64,000 nucleotides of DNA from Leucobacter sp. OLIS6 (GTDB lineage: Bacteria; Actinomycetota; Actinomycetes; Actinomycetales; Microbacteriaceae), in NCBI RefSeq assembly GCF_002752355.1, contig NZ_MRAV01000011.1:62001-126000 (forward strand), given 5' to 3'. Both the position numbers and the translations under genes were made by a program. The notes under the pieces were generated by a model. It did not search any database. It was not told the origin of the DNA and saw only the letters and a program-made list of their open reading frames with translations. The first letter of the stretch is position 1. Each line of letters starts with the position of its first letter. Below, in pieces: positions 17,028 to 30,245 of this stretch.

Positions 17028-18254
17028 ATGCGGGTCGCGCATCTGTCTCTCGCCGATTTTCGCAATTACGCGACGGCGGAGGTGCCGTTCGCGGCAGGAC
17101 CCAACCTGCTGGTCGGACGCAACGGGCAGGGCAAGACCAACCTCGCCGAAGCGATCGCCTATTTCGCTACCTTGAAGTCCCATCGGGTCACCGGCGATAC
17201 GGCACTCATCCGCGCGGGTCAGGAGTCCGCGATTCTTCGCATGCGGGTGGAGTCGGGCGGCCGAGATGTGCTGCTCGAAGCACAGATCAATCGGGATCGT
17301 CCGAATCGGGCGCAGGTGAATCGCAATGCGGTTCGTCCTCGTGAGCTGACCCGGTGGTTCTCCACCGTCTTGTTCGCCCCGGAAGACCTCGGAATCGTTC
17401 GTGGAGATCCATCAGGACGGCGCCGCTTTCTCGATGAGGCCGTCGTAGCTCGATCACCGGCGCTCTCAGGAACGCTGTCTGACTATGAACGCGTCGTCAG
17501 GCAGCGTACTTCGCTGCTCAAGTCCGCTCGCAAGGGTGCGCGAAGCGCCGTCGAAGCAACGCTGGACGTTTGGGATGCGCAGCTGGTCGAGCACGGGTCG
17601 AGGATCATGCTGGCGCGGCACGAGTTGCTCCGAGCACTCGAGGAGCCGCTTCGGGCTGGATACGAAACGCTGGTCGACCAGGATCACCGGCCGCGATTGT
17701 CTCTGGCGGAGAGCGTCGCAGCGGCATGTGAGCGTGAGGGTGTTTCACGTGAAACGGGACTCGCCGAGGTGCCGGCCTCGGGCGAGGGGAGCGTTTCACG
17801 TGAAACCGCGACCATTGAACCCCTCTCCGGCGTTTCACGTGAAACGATTGCGGCCGAATTCCGGGGGGCGCTGCAAGCGGTGCGGGCACAGGAGCTCGAC
17901 CGCGGCGTTACGCTGGTCGGTCCGCACCGGGACGATCTCGTGCTGGAGTTGAACGGCCTTCCGGTAAAGGGCTATGCGAGCCACGGAGAATCCTGGTCAT
18001 TCGCGCTCGCGCTTCGCTTAGGGATGGCGGTGCTCCTGCGCGGTGAGTCTGCGGGCGGCGATCCTGTCATTCTGTTGGACGATGTGTTCGCAGAGCTCGA
18101 CACGCGGCGGCGGTCGAAGTTGATGTCGGCGGTCCAGAGCTTCGAGCAGGTGATTGTGACAGCCGCGGTCGAGGAGGACATCCCCGAGGGAATCGCTTGG
18201 CATCGCATTGGCGTCGAGCGCGGCACGGTCTCGCTCCGGAGCGCTGAGCAATGA
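17028..18254 (+). CDS. recF: DNA replication and repair protein RecF, with three in-frame parS sites
   Basis: 408 aa SMC-like ATPase that helps load RecA at gaps. Walker A is G-R-N-G-Q-G-K-T-N, the signature region F-A-L-A-L-R-L-G and Walker B P-V-I-L-L-D-D-V-F-A-E-L-D. Between S-L-A-E-S-V-A-A-A (about 230) and F-R-G-A-L-Q-A-V (about 278) lies a low-conservation segment where V-S-R-E-T occurs three times (residues 239, 256, 269). Each copy is encoded by a perfect parS. The segment is probably a surface loop. The stop codon overlaps the dciA start (ATGA). Confidence 0.96.
   Translation: MRVAHLSLADFRNYATAEVPFAAGPNLLVGRNGQGKTNLAEAIAYFATLKSHRVTGDTALIRAGQESAILRMRVESGGRDVLLEAQINRDRPNRAQVNRNAVRPRELTRWFSTVLFAPEDLGIVRGDPSGRRRFLDEAVVARSPALSGTLSDYERVVRQRTSLLKSARKGARSAVEATLDVWDAQLVEHGSRIMLARHELLRALEEPLRAGYETLVDQDHRPRLSLAESVAAACEREGVSRETGLAEVPASGEGSVSRETATIEPLSGVSRETIAAEFRGALQAVRAQELDRGVTLVGPHRDDLVLELNGLPVKGYASHGESWSFALALRLGMAVLLRGESAGGDPVILLDDVFAELDTRRRSKLMSAVQSFEQVIVTAAVEEDIPEGIAWHRIGVERGTVSLRSAEQ
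17742..17755. promoter_or_regulatory. parS site 2, inside recF
   Basis: Perfect gtttcacgtgaaac, read in recF frame as V-S-R-E-T. Confidence 0.95.
17793..17806. promoter_or_regulatory. parS site 3, inside recF
   Basis: Perfect gtttcacgtgaaac, 51 bp after site 2, in the same reading frame. Confidence 0.95.
17832..17845. promoter_or_regulatory. parS site 4, inside recF
   Basis: Perfect gtttcacgtgaaac, 39 bp after site 3, in the same reading frame. Confidence 0.95.
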
Positions 18255-18742
18255 AGCCCGAGCATTCCGACTTCGCCAGCAGCGCGTATCTGCGCGCGAA
18301 GTCGGTGTGGAAGGGTGTTCCGTATCGGCGCCGTCGGCTCGGCTCGGATTCGACCGAGGGGGAGGGGCGCACGCCGTTCGGATCCGGTCGTGATCCGAGG
18401 ATGCTCGGTGACATTCTCGCGAAAGCCGCGACGGACATGGGTTGGAGTGCAGACCTTGAGCAGGCTCGTGTCATCACGGAGTGGGCGGAGTTCGTCGGGC
18501 AGCCGACCTCGGACCACACCGAGGTAGTCGGGGTCCGCGACGGAGTACTCCTCCTGCAGTGCGACTCGACTGCGTGGGCGACCGAGCTCCGCCGACTGAG
18601 ATCCGAGATCCTGACCCGGCTCCTGCGCGAGTTCCCGGATTCTGAGATTCGCGATCTCCGCTTCCTCGCGCCGGGCGCACCCAGCTGGCGACACGGCCCC
18701 AGGACGGTTCAGGGGCGCGGGCCGCGGGATACTTACGGATAG
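18251..18742 (+). CDS. DciA-like DUF721 protein
   Basis: 163 aa. The C-terminal half (about 65–150) matches DUF721/DciA: W-A-E-F-V-G, T-E-V-V-G-V-R-D-G-V-L-L-L-Q-C-D-S-T-A-W-A-T-E-L-R. DciA proteins are associated with the replicative helicase in many bacteria. In actinobacteria the gene is regularly found between recF and gyrB, as here (Rv0004-like). The N-terminal 60 residues are basic and poorly conserved. Translation is coupled to recF through a four-base overlap. Confidence 0.88.
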   Translation: MKPEHSDFASSAYLRAKSVWKGVPYRRRRLGSDSTEGEGRTPFGSGRDPRMLGDILAKAATDMGWSADLEQARVITEWAEFVGQPTSDHTEVVGVRDGVLLLQCDSTAWATELRRLRSEILTRLLREFPDSEIRDLRFLAPGAPSWRHGPRTVQGRGPRDTYG

Positions 18743-18851
18743 GCCGACCGCAGGATCGCTCTGAGACAAGGATTCTTGATCGTAGGACTGTGTATATTGC
18801 CCCTAACCAGGTGTTTCTCCACCGAAGGATCACGCCGGAAAGTGCCCCATT

Positions 18852-18881
18852 TTGGCCTCGTTTCACGTGAAACGAGGCCAA
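18852..18881. promoter_or_regulatory. parS site 5 inside a 30-bp perfect palindrome
   Basis: parS gtttcacgtgaaac (18860–18873) is extended on each side by TTGGCCTC/GAGGCCAA into a perfect 30-bp palindrome. It lies 110 bp after dciA. As RNA it would fold into a strong stem that could also end the dnaA–dciA transcripts. Confidence 0.9.
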
Positions 18882-20003
18882 AGCGGTGAAACGGAAGGTG
18901 CTCGGGGGATTGAGTTCCTGCGATCGATGCTTCGTGCCGGGCGGGCTGGAGCCGTGAGTGGTCTCGTGTTCGGATCATGAGACCGGGCCACTTCGCGGCT
19001 TCGCTTCTGTTGAGGCGTGTCCTCCTCTGCGAAGAGGAAGCCATCTAGTTCGGCGAGCGGGAGTCCTGGCTCCCATCTTGAGTCCGCTGCCGGTACCGGG
19101 GAGGCCCGAGATCCCGTGCGCGCGGTGCGGGAGGAGGAATGTTCGGATCCCGCTGGCCGAGCCATACGACCGAGCGGTACCCCGCTGGTGCGGGAGGGTA
19201 CGGGTGGGACTCCTCGGAGCGCGAGGCTTTTCCGCTTCTCGCCGAAATGTCGGGCCGTCCTTCGTCGCGGCCTCTCGGAGCCTCGCTGATGCCTGGCGGC
19301 GGGAGTGGGTCTCGCGCCCCAGTTCGGACATCCGAGCCTTCGTGCTTCGAGGCGAGTATTCCTTTCGATTCCCCTGGGGATTCGGGCTCGAGTGCATCCA
19401 GCCCCGGACTTCTGAGCGCTCGGCACTGGTGCCCGGCTCCGACGCCGGAGTGGCGGGTGGGTCGCACCTCTAGAGGACGGAGCTATTCGGCGCCTTCGGA
19501 TTTCGCGCCAGCGGTTCGCGTGAGCCGGGCGAGCGCGCGCGTCGCGCACGACGAGTAGGGAAAGCGCGGAGTGAGCGTGGGCGTGCGGGATTCGGCGTGC
19601 AGGATAGAGCGGTGAGTGTGGCAGAGGGAGGACCCTCAGTCAGAAGTCGGACCGGGATCCGGTCCGGATCTGCCGGTGTCGTTGGTTCCGACGAACATCG
19701 TGCCAATCCGGATGATCTTGACTCGGCCGCCTCGGCAGGCCGGCCCGGACCGAGTGACTTCGCGCGTTGGGCAAACGGGGGAGCGGGCCGGCCGGCTCGA
19801 ACCCGCGGTCACCCGGCCCGGAGCGCGCTTACTGCGACGCGGATCGAGGGCCTGCGACGCCCCGGGCAGAGAGTGCGATGCGGCACAGGGGCGGCAGCGG
19901 ACGGGAGCCAGGCGAAAATCAGCCCACTTCGGAGGGGGAACGATCCCAGCCGGAATCCGTGCTCCAAAGGCCCGAAATCACCGTTCTGAGCGCCTCGAAT
20001 TGA

Positions 20004-20009
20004 TAGGCT
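20004..20009 (+). promoter_or_regulatory. possible -10 box of gyrB
   Basis: TAGGCT, 67 bases before the gyrB ATG. No clear -35 box is visible. Confidence 0.35.
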
Positions 20010-20018
20010 GGGGTGTGA

Positions 20019-24676
<4,658 letters not shown>

Positions 24677-24684
<8 letters not shown>

Positions 24685-25084
24685 CACTGTCGCCGACAAG
24701 CTGGCGCGTAAGACCCGCAAGAAAGCGCCGTCCAAGCAGGTACGCCTCAAGCTCGTCTACGTCGACTTCTGGTCGGCCGTGAAGTTCTCCTTCCTGGTGT
24801 CGGTCTGCTGGGCCATCGTCGGGATCGTCGCGACGGTGCTCGTGTACCTCGTGCTGATGCAGACCGGCCTGCTGGCCAAGGTCGACTCCCTGTTCATGGA
24901 CGTCGTGGGCGACAAGAACAGCCTCATGACGTTCCTCGGCTTCCCGCAGGTCTTCGGATTCTCGGTCGTGGTCGGGATCCTGAACATCATCGTGGGCACC
25001 GCGCTCGGCGCGGTCGCATCGCTGATCTACAACCTTCTCACCCGCATCGTCGGCGGTTTCCAGCTGGGCTTCACCAGCAACTGA
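24677..25084 (+). CDS. DUF3566 membrane protein
   Basis: 135 aa with two strong transmembrane regions (about 33–60 and 87–122) around an extracytoplasmic loop, after a basic N-terminus. It matches DUF3566, encoded immediately after gyrA throughout actinobacteria (Rv0007-like). Its role is not well defined; membrane-division links are known for relatives. The ATG lies inside the gyrA 3' end (8-base overlap), with AAGGAAAG as ribosome binding site. Confidence 0.9.
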
Positions 25085-25105
25085 TCGCCCCGGCGCAGCG
25101 GTTCG

Positions 25106-25140
25106 CGTGCCCCGACGACCTTCCCGGTCGGCGGGGCACG
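25106..25140 (+). terminator. terminator after the gyrase operon
   Basis: CGTGCCCCGACGACC, TTCC loop, GGTCGGCGGGGCACG: a 15-bp stem with one mismatch, 22 bases after the DUF3566 stop. Confidence 0.65.
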
Positions 25141-25225
25141 CGGCGTTTCCGGTCGCGGCACGCGGAGCGGATCCGGCCGATTTGTGTTTTCGGCGAGGAG
25201 CCGTGTAGAGTCGTTTCTTGGTCAA

Positions 25226-25299
25226 GGGGCTATAGCTCAGGCGGTTAGAGCGCTTCACTGATAATGAAGAGGTCCCAGGTTCAAGTCCTGGTAGCCCCA
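25226..25299 (+). tRNA. tRNA-Ile(GAT)
   Basis: 74 nt. Acceptor GGGGCTA pairs with TAGCCCC, discriminator A, no encoded CCA. Anticodon stem CTTCA/TGAAG holds loop CTGATAA with anticodon GAT; the T-arm contains GGTTCAAGTCC. An isoleucine–alanine tRNA pair after the gyrase genes is conserved in actinobacteria. Confidence 0.97.
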
Positions 25300-25324
25300 C
25301 CGAACGACTCGCAAGAGCCGTTCC

Positions 25325-25397
25325 GGGTCCTTAACTCAGTTGGTAGAGTGCCTGCTTTGCAAGCAGGATGTCGGGAGTTCGATTCTCCCAGGATCCA
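25325..25397 (+). tRNA. tRNA-Ala(TGC)
   Basis: 73 nt. Acceptor GGGTCCT pairs with AGGATCC (one G-U), discriminator A, no encoded CCA. Anticodon stem CCTGC/GCAGG with loop TTTGCAA, anticodon TGC. It is 25 bases after tRNA-Ile. Confidence 0.97.
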
Positions 25398-25402
25398 CAG
25401 AC

Positions 25403-25430
25403 AACGCCCCCGGCTCGCGCCGGGGGCGTT
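25403..25430 (+). terminator. terminator after tRNA-Ala
   Basis: AACGCCCCCGGC…GCCGGGGGCGTT: 11–12 bp GC stem followed by a short T-rich stretch. Confidence 0.85.
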
Positions 25431-25646
25431 CTGCGTTTTCGGGGTCACGGGAGTGGCGCGCCTGGCCGTTCGGGCCGAGCAGCAGAGCGCTCGGCAGCGG
25501 CGCGCCGGCGGCGAGGGGCGCACCCTACTGCGGCGACGGTCGATCTTCAATATTGAATCGAACCGTCCCCGGCTACTAGAAAGGGGGAGGGCAGTGAGCC
25601 CGCCCCGGCCACAAGCCGGGGTACTCCCTCGAGAGGATCCTCAACG

Positions 25647-27152
25647 ATGAGATCATCATTCCGTCAGCGCTCCATCCGGGCGGCCGTCTGCACCGCAGCG
25701 GCGATCGGCCTGCTGGTGGGCACGGCGACCACCGCCACCGCGGCCGTCGCGGAGCCGTCCACCCCCGTTCCGGTGAATCCGCCGGACGGCACCGTCATGA
25801 GCTACGTGGTGAACGCCGGCAAGGCGAACCCTGGTCAGGTGCGCAAGGTCGAGAAGGCCGTTACCGCGGCGGGCGGCGTCGTCGTGCAGACGTGGCCCGA
25901 GATCGGCGTCGTGATCGCGCAGAGCGACCGCGCGGCGTTCCGCGATCGGGTCAAGGTCACGGGCAAGAACGCGGTCGAATCGGTCGGTGCGACCCGCACG
26001 GTCGAGGTCTCCGACCGGGTAGAGGGTCCGCAGGTGCCCTGGGGCCCCGGGGCCTCCGGCTGGAAGCAGGGCGGCAAGAACAAGCGCGTCGACGTCGACG
26101 AGCCCACCACGCCGGTGCCCGCGAAGGCGGGCGACGCCATGGAGGCCCAGCAGTGGGACATGGCCATGATCAAGTCCGATCAGGCGAACGCGATCACCGA
26201 CGGCAGCCGCAAGGTGCTCGTGGGCGTGCTCGATTCCGGCATCGATCCGCAGCATTCGGACCTGGCACCGAACATCGATGTCGCGAACTCGGTGAACTGC
26301 ACCGTGGGCGGCCGGCCCGATCAGACGGCCGGCGGCTGGGAGCCGACGACCTCGGATCACGGCACGCACGTGGCCGGTACGATCGCCGCGGCCCGCAACG
26401 GTACGGGCATCGTCGGCGTCGCCCCGAACGTGCGCCTCGCCTCGGTGAAGGTCGTGAACGACGACGGCTTCATCTACCCCGAGTACGCGATCTGCGGCTT
26501 CATGTGGGCCTCGCAGCGCGGCATGGACGTGACGAACAACAGCTACTACGTCGATCCCTTCGAGTTCTGGTGCGACGACCAGCCCGATCAGGCGGCCGTG
26601 CGCGAGGCGATGGCACGCGCCGTGAACTGGTCCACCTCTCGCGGCGTGGTCAACGCGGCCGCCGCCGGCAACTCGGGACTCGACCTGACCGTGAACACGC
26701 GCGACGAGGGCAGCCCGAACGACGCACCGGCGCCGACTCCGCGCACCATCAACCAGGGCTGCAAGGACGTCCCCGCGCAGATCCCCGGTGTGGTCACGGT
26801 CTCTTCGGTCACCCAGACCGGCCAGCTCTCGTACTTCTCGAACCGCGGGCTCGGCGAGATCGATGTAGCGGCACCCGGATCCCGGATCCTGTCGACCCTG
26901 CCCGGCGGCGGCTACGGCCTGAAGAGCGGCACCTCGATGGCGACCCCGCACGTCGCCGGCGTCCTCGCCCTCATGAAGTCGGCTCACCCGAACCTGACGC
27001 CGGCGCAGCTGACGGCGAAGCTCAAGGCGGACGCGACCCCGACGCCCTGCTCGGCACCCGAGCGCGGCAACGGCGCGGCCTGCGTGGGCACGACGGCGCT
27101 GAACAGCTACTTCGGCACGGGCCTCGTGAACGCGCTGAAGGCGGTGCAGTAG
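25647..27152 (+). CDS. secreted subtilisin-like serine protease (S8 family)
   Basis: 501 aa. A signal peptide (basic start, hydrophobic 11–33, A-T-A-A-V-A cleavage region) is followed by an inhibitor-like propeptide (about 45–120) and the peptidase domain. The catalytic triad is visible: Asp196 in V-L-D-S-G-I-D, His238 in D-H-G-T-H-V-A-G, Ser430 in G-T-S-M-A-T-P-H, with oxyanion Asn342 in A-A-G-N-S-G. There is no sorting signal or C-terminal membrane helix, so the enzyme is probably released. A monocistronic gene: terminators lie on both sides. Confidence 0.93.
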   Translation: MRSSFRQRSIRAAVCTAAAIGLLVGTATTATAAVAEPSTPVPVNPPDGTVMSYVVNAGKANPGQVRKVEKAVTAAGGVVVQTWPEIGVVIAQSDRAAFRDRVKVTGKNAVESVGATRTVEVSDRVEGPQVPWGPGASGWKQGGKNKRVDVDEPTTPVPAKAGDAMEAQQWDMAMIKSDQANAITDGSRKVLVGVLDSGIDPQHSDLAPNIDVANSVNCTVGGRPDQTAGGWEPTTSDHGTHVAGTIAAARNGTGIVGVAPNVRLASVKVVNDDGFIYPEYAICGFMWASQRGMDVTNNSYYVDPFEFWCDDQPDQAAVREAMARAVNWSTSRGVVNAAAAGNSGLDLTVNTRDEGSPNDAPAPTPRTINQGCKDVPAQIPGVVTVSSVTQTGQLSYFSNRGLGEIDVAAPGSRILSTLPGGGYGLKSGTSMATPHVAGVLALMKSAHPNLTPAQLTAKLKADATPTPCSAPERGNGAACVGTTALNSYFGTGLVNALKAVQ

Positions 27153-27171
27153 GGGATTGTGCCCCACCGGC

Positions 27172-27205
27172 GGGGCCGGGATCGCCGACCGGCGGTCCCG
27201 GCCCC
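27172..27205. terminator. terminator between the protease gene and the next gene
   Basis: GGGGCCGGGATCGCC, GACC loop, GGCGGTCCCGGCCCC: a 15-bp stem with one G-T pair. It lies between convergent genes. Confidence 0.75.
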
Positions 27206-27214
27206 GTTCCGCGT

Positions 27215-27733
27215 TCAGCGGCGCCCGGTGTCGGCGGAGGGGCCGGTGCGGCCGCCTCGGGACCCGCGCACGCGCAGGTAGCCGCGGATCGGCCGGGTGG
27301 CGAGCGCCACGAAGATGAGCACCGAAGCCGCCCAGGGGATCCAGGGATCGTCGTCGTTCGTCGGCAGGAGGAAGAACAGCGCAGCGAGCCCGCCGCAGAC
27401 GAGCAGCGCGAACGCGAGCAGCAGCTCGGGGAGCAGGCCGGGCAGCGGCTCGGGGGGAGTCCGCCGCGAGGCCGCTCCCTCAGCGGGCGACCGCTCGGCC
27501 GCGGAACCGCCGGATCGCTGATCCGCCGCGACCCGCCGCAGCAGCGCGATCACGGCGGCGCCGGCGCTCAGCGCGGTCAGCGCGACGACCGCGAAGAACA
27601 GCGGGCCCTGCGACAGACCCAGGGGCCGTTCCCAGCACCACAGTGCGACGACGCCGACAGCGCCGAGTGAAAGCCCGGTCCAGGCGACCCAGCGCGCACC
27701 CGACGGGGTGCGGCGGCCTGGGGACTGCGGCAT
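27215..27733 (-). CDS. membrane protein of unknown function
   Basis: 172 aa, not recognised. Four hydrophobic segments (about 15–32, 41–62, 93–115, 122–142) arranged as two pairs separated by a hydrophilic Arg/Ser/Pro-rich loop suggest a four-helix membrane protein; the C-terminus is basic. The start ATG was chosen because GGAGG lies eight bases upstream. A longer GTG start at 27772 is possible. It is divergent from the alpha/beta hydrolase. Confidence 0.65.
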   Translation of the reverse strand: MPQSPGRRTPSGARWVAWTGLSLGAVGVVALWCWERPLGLSQGPLFFAVVALTALSAGAAVIALLRRVAADQRSGGSAAERSPAEGAASRRTPPEPLPGLLPELLLAFALLVCGGLAALFFLLPTNDDDPWIPWAASVLIFVALATRPIRGYLRVRGSRGGRTGPSADTGRR

Positions 27734-27812
27734 CTGCGGGCCTCCGATGGGTTCGAGTGCGGAATCGGGCACCCCGATCGTATCCGGACCCCTGTCGCGC
27801 AGCCGCCCCTCC

Positions 27813-27818
27813 TACACT
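27813..27818 (+). promoter_or_regulatory. -10 box of the hydrolase gene, leaderless
   Basis: TACACT ends six bases before the ATG at 27825. Confidence 0.5.
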
Positions 27819-27824
27819 GGCGAT

Positions 27825-28880
27825 ATGACGCACGATCCGGACGCCTGGCAGCCCGATGTCCTCGGACCGGGGTTCGCGCAGCGCACGATCCCGCTGGGGG
27901 AGGACGACGAGGGACCGCTGGTCGCGACCCTCGTGCGTTCGCTGCCCGGCACCGTGCGTCTCACCGATCGACTGGCGGGCCGCTCGCGGATCGTGCACCC
28001 GCTCGCGGGGGTCGACGTGCTCTACGTGCACGGCTGGTCGGACTACTTCTTCCAGCGCGAGCTCGCCGCATTCTTCACGGACCGCGGAGCGCGCTTCTTC
28101 GCGCTCGACCTCCGCAAGTACGGGCGCAGCCTGCGGCCGGGGCAGACGCCGGGCTTCATCGAGGACCTTGCGCAGTACGACGCCGAGATCGGAGCGGCGC
28201 TCGAGATCATGTCGGCCGAACCGGCGCACGGGGGATCGGCGGCCTTCGGCGGCCGGCCCCGTCGCCTGCTGCTCATGGGCCACTCGACCGGCGGCCTGAT
28301 CCTCAGCCTGTGGGCCGACCGGCATCCCGGTGTGGCCTCGGGGGTGCTGCTGAACAGCCCGTGGCTCGAGTTCCAGCTGCCGGGGAGGATCCGGGCGAGC
28401 ATCGCCCCCCTCGTCGACCTCAGCGCCCGGTTCAACCCGCGCGAGTCCGCGCCGCAGTTCGACTTCGGCTACTACACGCGGGCGCAGCGCGCGGTCGCCG
28501 ACGACGAGCACCCGCTCAACGTGAACACCGAATGGCGGCCGGAGCAGGCGATGGCGGTGCACGCGGGCTGGCTGCGAGCGATCCTGCGGGGCCACAGCGA
28601 GGTGGTGGAGCGCGGACTGCGCATCACGGCGCCCGTGGGCGTGCTCCTGTCGCGGCGGTGGATCTCGCCGCTCCGCTGGAGCGAGGAGCTGACGAGCGTC
28701 GACTCCGTGCTCGACGTCGACGAGATCGCACGCGCGGCGACCCGGCTCGGGCCCACGGTCACCATCGAACGCATCGACGGCGCCCTGCACGACGTGTTCC
28801 TCTCGCGTCCGTCGGTGCGTGCCGAGGCGTATCGGCGACTCGAGGTGTGGCTGCGCGGCTGGATCGCCGAGATCGGCTGA
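27825..28880 (+). CDS. alpha/beta hydrolase (serine hydrolase/lysophospholipase-like)
   Basis: 351 aa cytoplasmic alpha/beta hydrolase. The oxyanion segment is V-L-Y-V-H-G-W-S-D-Y, and the nucleophile elbow G-H-S-T-G-G places Ser154. A late H-D-V-F is a plausible catalytic His. The lid between (about 160–250) resembles monoglyceride lipase/lysophospholipase relatives. The substrate cannot be read from sequence. No signal peptide. The gene appears leaderless and is followed 36 bases later by a Nudix gene with its own -10 box. Confidence 0.85.
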   Translation: MTHDPDAWQPDVLGPGFAQRTIPLGEDDEGPLVATLVRSLPGTVRLTDRLAGRSRIVHPLAGVDVLYVHGWSDYFFQRELAAFFTDRGARFFALDLRKYGRSLRPGQTPGFIEDLAQYDAEIGAALEIMSAEPAHGGSAAFGGRPRRLLLMGHSTGGLILSLWADRHPGVASGVLLNSPWLEFQLPGRIRASIAPLVDLSARFNPRESAPQFDFGYYTRAQRAVADDEHPLNVNTEWRPEQAMAVHAGWLRAILRGHSEVVERGLRITAPVGVLLSRRWISPLRWSEELTSVDSVLDVDEIARAATRLGPTVTIERIDGALHDVFLSRPSVRAEAYRRLEVWLRGWIAEIG

Positions 28881-28903
28881 GCATCGGCCCTCGCGCGAGA
28901 CAC

Positions 28904-28909
28904 TAGGCT
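28904..28909 (+). promoter_or_regulatory. -10 box of the Nudix gene, leaderless
   Basis: TAGGCT ends seven bases before the ATG at 28917. Confidence 0.45.
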
Positions 28910-28916
28910 CAGCACT

Positions 28917-29624
28917 ATGGATATGCGGGTGGCGGCCTACGCGGTGATCGAGCGGCGCGGCTCGATCCTGCTCACGCACTGGCGCCGGGGTCGTATGCAC
29001 GGGTGGACCCTGCCGGGCGGCGGCATCGAGAACGGCGAGGATCCGCAGCAGACGGTGGTCCGAGAGGTGCTCGAAGAGACGGGACTCACGGCGAAGACGG
29101 GCAAGCTCCTCGGTGTCGACTCGCGAGTCATGATCCGCGAGGAGGTCGAGGACGGGCAGGATCCGCAGCTGCACACGATCCGGATCGTCTACCGGGCGAC
29201 CGTCGTCGACGGGCCGCTGAGGCACGAGGTCGATGGATCCTCCGACGAGGCGCGCTGGGTGCCGATCCGCGAGATCCGCTCGCTCAAGACGCTCTCGCTC
29301 GTGCAGACCGGGTTGCGCATGGCGGGCATCTCGCTGCGCAGTTCGGCCGGACGCTCGGGATCCCGGCGGTCCCGGCGCTCCGGCGGTGGCGCCGGCAACG
29401 GCTCCGCGGCCGCGGGCACCGGTGGATCGCAGCCGAAGAAGGCTGCGGCGGATCCGCAGCAGAGCGGCGAGAGCGCTTCGAAGGGCCCCGCGACCAAGAA
29501 CGCGGCTCCCACGGGCTCCGGACAGAAGTCCGGCGCCGCGAGATCGGGCCCGCGCCGGGCACAGAAAACGGGTGGGTCCCGCACCGCGGAACCCACCCGG
29601 AAGTCCGACTCCGCGACCGGCTGA
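28917..29624 (+). CDS. Nudix hydrolase with low-complexity tail
   Basis: 235 aa. The Nudix domain (about 1–140) has a complete box, G-G-G-I-E-N-G-E-D-P then R-E-V-L-E-E-T-G-L, so it should hydrolyse a nucleoside diphosphate derivative. The substrate is unknown. Residues 145–235 form an unusual Gly/Ser/Ala/Lys/Arg-rich tail without hydrophobic core, probably disordered and basic; it may bind nucleic acid or be dispensable. It is convergent with the following minus-strand gene. Confidence 0.85.
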   Translation: MDMRVAAYAVIERRGSILLTHWRRGRMHGWTLPGGGIENGEDPQQTVVREVLEETGLTAKTGKLLGVDSRVMIREEVEDGQDPQLHTIRIVYRATVVDGPLRHEVDGSSDEARWVPIREIRSLKTLSLVQTGLRMAGISLRSSAGRSGSRRSRRSGGGAGNGSAAAGTGGSQPKKAAADPQQSGESASKGPATKNAAPTGSGQKSGAARSGPRRAQKTGGSRTAEPTRKSDSATG

Positions 29625-29642
29625 CCGGCCGCTGAATCCGGC

Positions 29643-30149
29643 CTACTCGCCGGACTCGGGGGCGACCCAGAGCTCGTCGTCGCTGCGGAACGCCTGCCAC
29701 AGGGTGTAGCCGACGCCCACGGCGGCGGCGATGCCCAGGCCGAGGGCGATGAACCCGCCCACACCGCGCTTCTTCTTCTGCGGGGCCAGGAGGCCGCGCT
29801 TTTCGCCGAAGCGGCGCACCTGCTGCGCGCCCTCGGCGTTCTCGAGCTGCTCGAGGGTGCGCACCGTGCTGGCGAGCGCGCCTGCGACGAGCGGCGCGGT
29901 CGCGCGGCGCACCTGCTCGGACGCGCGTCGGGCGGCGAGGATGCCCCGGTCGACCTGCGGCCGAACGGTGGTCATCGCGTCGTTCACCCGTGGGGCCAGG
30001 TGCTCGTCGCTCAGACGACGGGCCTGGGAACCGGCGGCCTGCAGCACCTCCCCGGCGTGGCCGAGCACAATGCGCTGCTCGTCGAGCACGTCTTGCGCGT
30101 GGTTGCGCAGTCGACGCAGCTCGCGACGGTTCTTGCGAGTGAGTGACAT
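29643..30149 (-). CDS. putative membrane-anchored helical protein
   Basis: 168 aa, no named family. The N-terminal ~115 residues are predicted mostly helical, Arg/Ala/Leu-rich, with a basic start ([12 protein letters not shown]). A K-K-K-K-R stretch precedes one transmembrane helix (about 132–155), and the tail is acidic. This layout resembles actinobacterial envelope-associated coiled-coil proteins. The start is supported by GGAGG seven bases before the ATG. It is divergent from ppiA. Confidence 0.65.
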   Translation of the reverse strand: MSLTRKNRRELRRLRNHAQDVLDEQRIVLGHAGEVLQAAGSQARRLSDEHLAPRVNDAMTTVRPQVDRGILAARRASEQVRRATAPLVAGALASTVRTLEQLENAEGAQQVRRFGEKRGLLAPQKKKRGVGGFIALGLGIAAAVGVGYTLWQAFRSDDELWVAPESGE

Positions 30150-30232
30150 GGGAACCTCCGATGCTTCCGCAGGGTCGCGTGCCACCCACGCTACACCGAA
30201 GCGACGCACAGTGCCTCCCAAAGCGCTGGCCG

Positions 30233-30238
30233 TAGAAT
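30233..30238 (+). promoter_or_regulatory. -10 box of ppiA, leaderless
   Basis: TAGAAT ends seven bases before the ATG at 30246; no ribosome binding site is visible. Confidence 0.5.
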
Positions 30239-30245
30239 TACTGCC

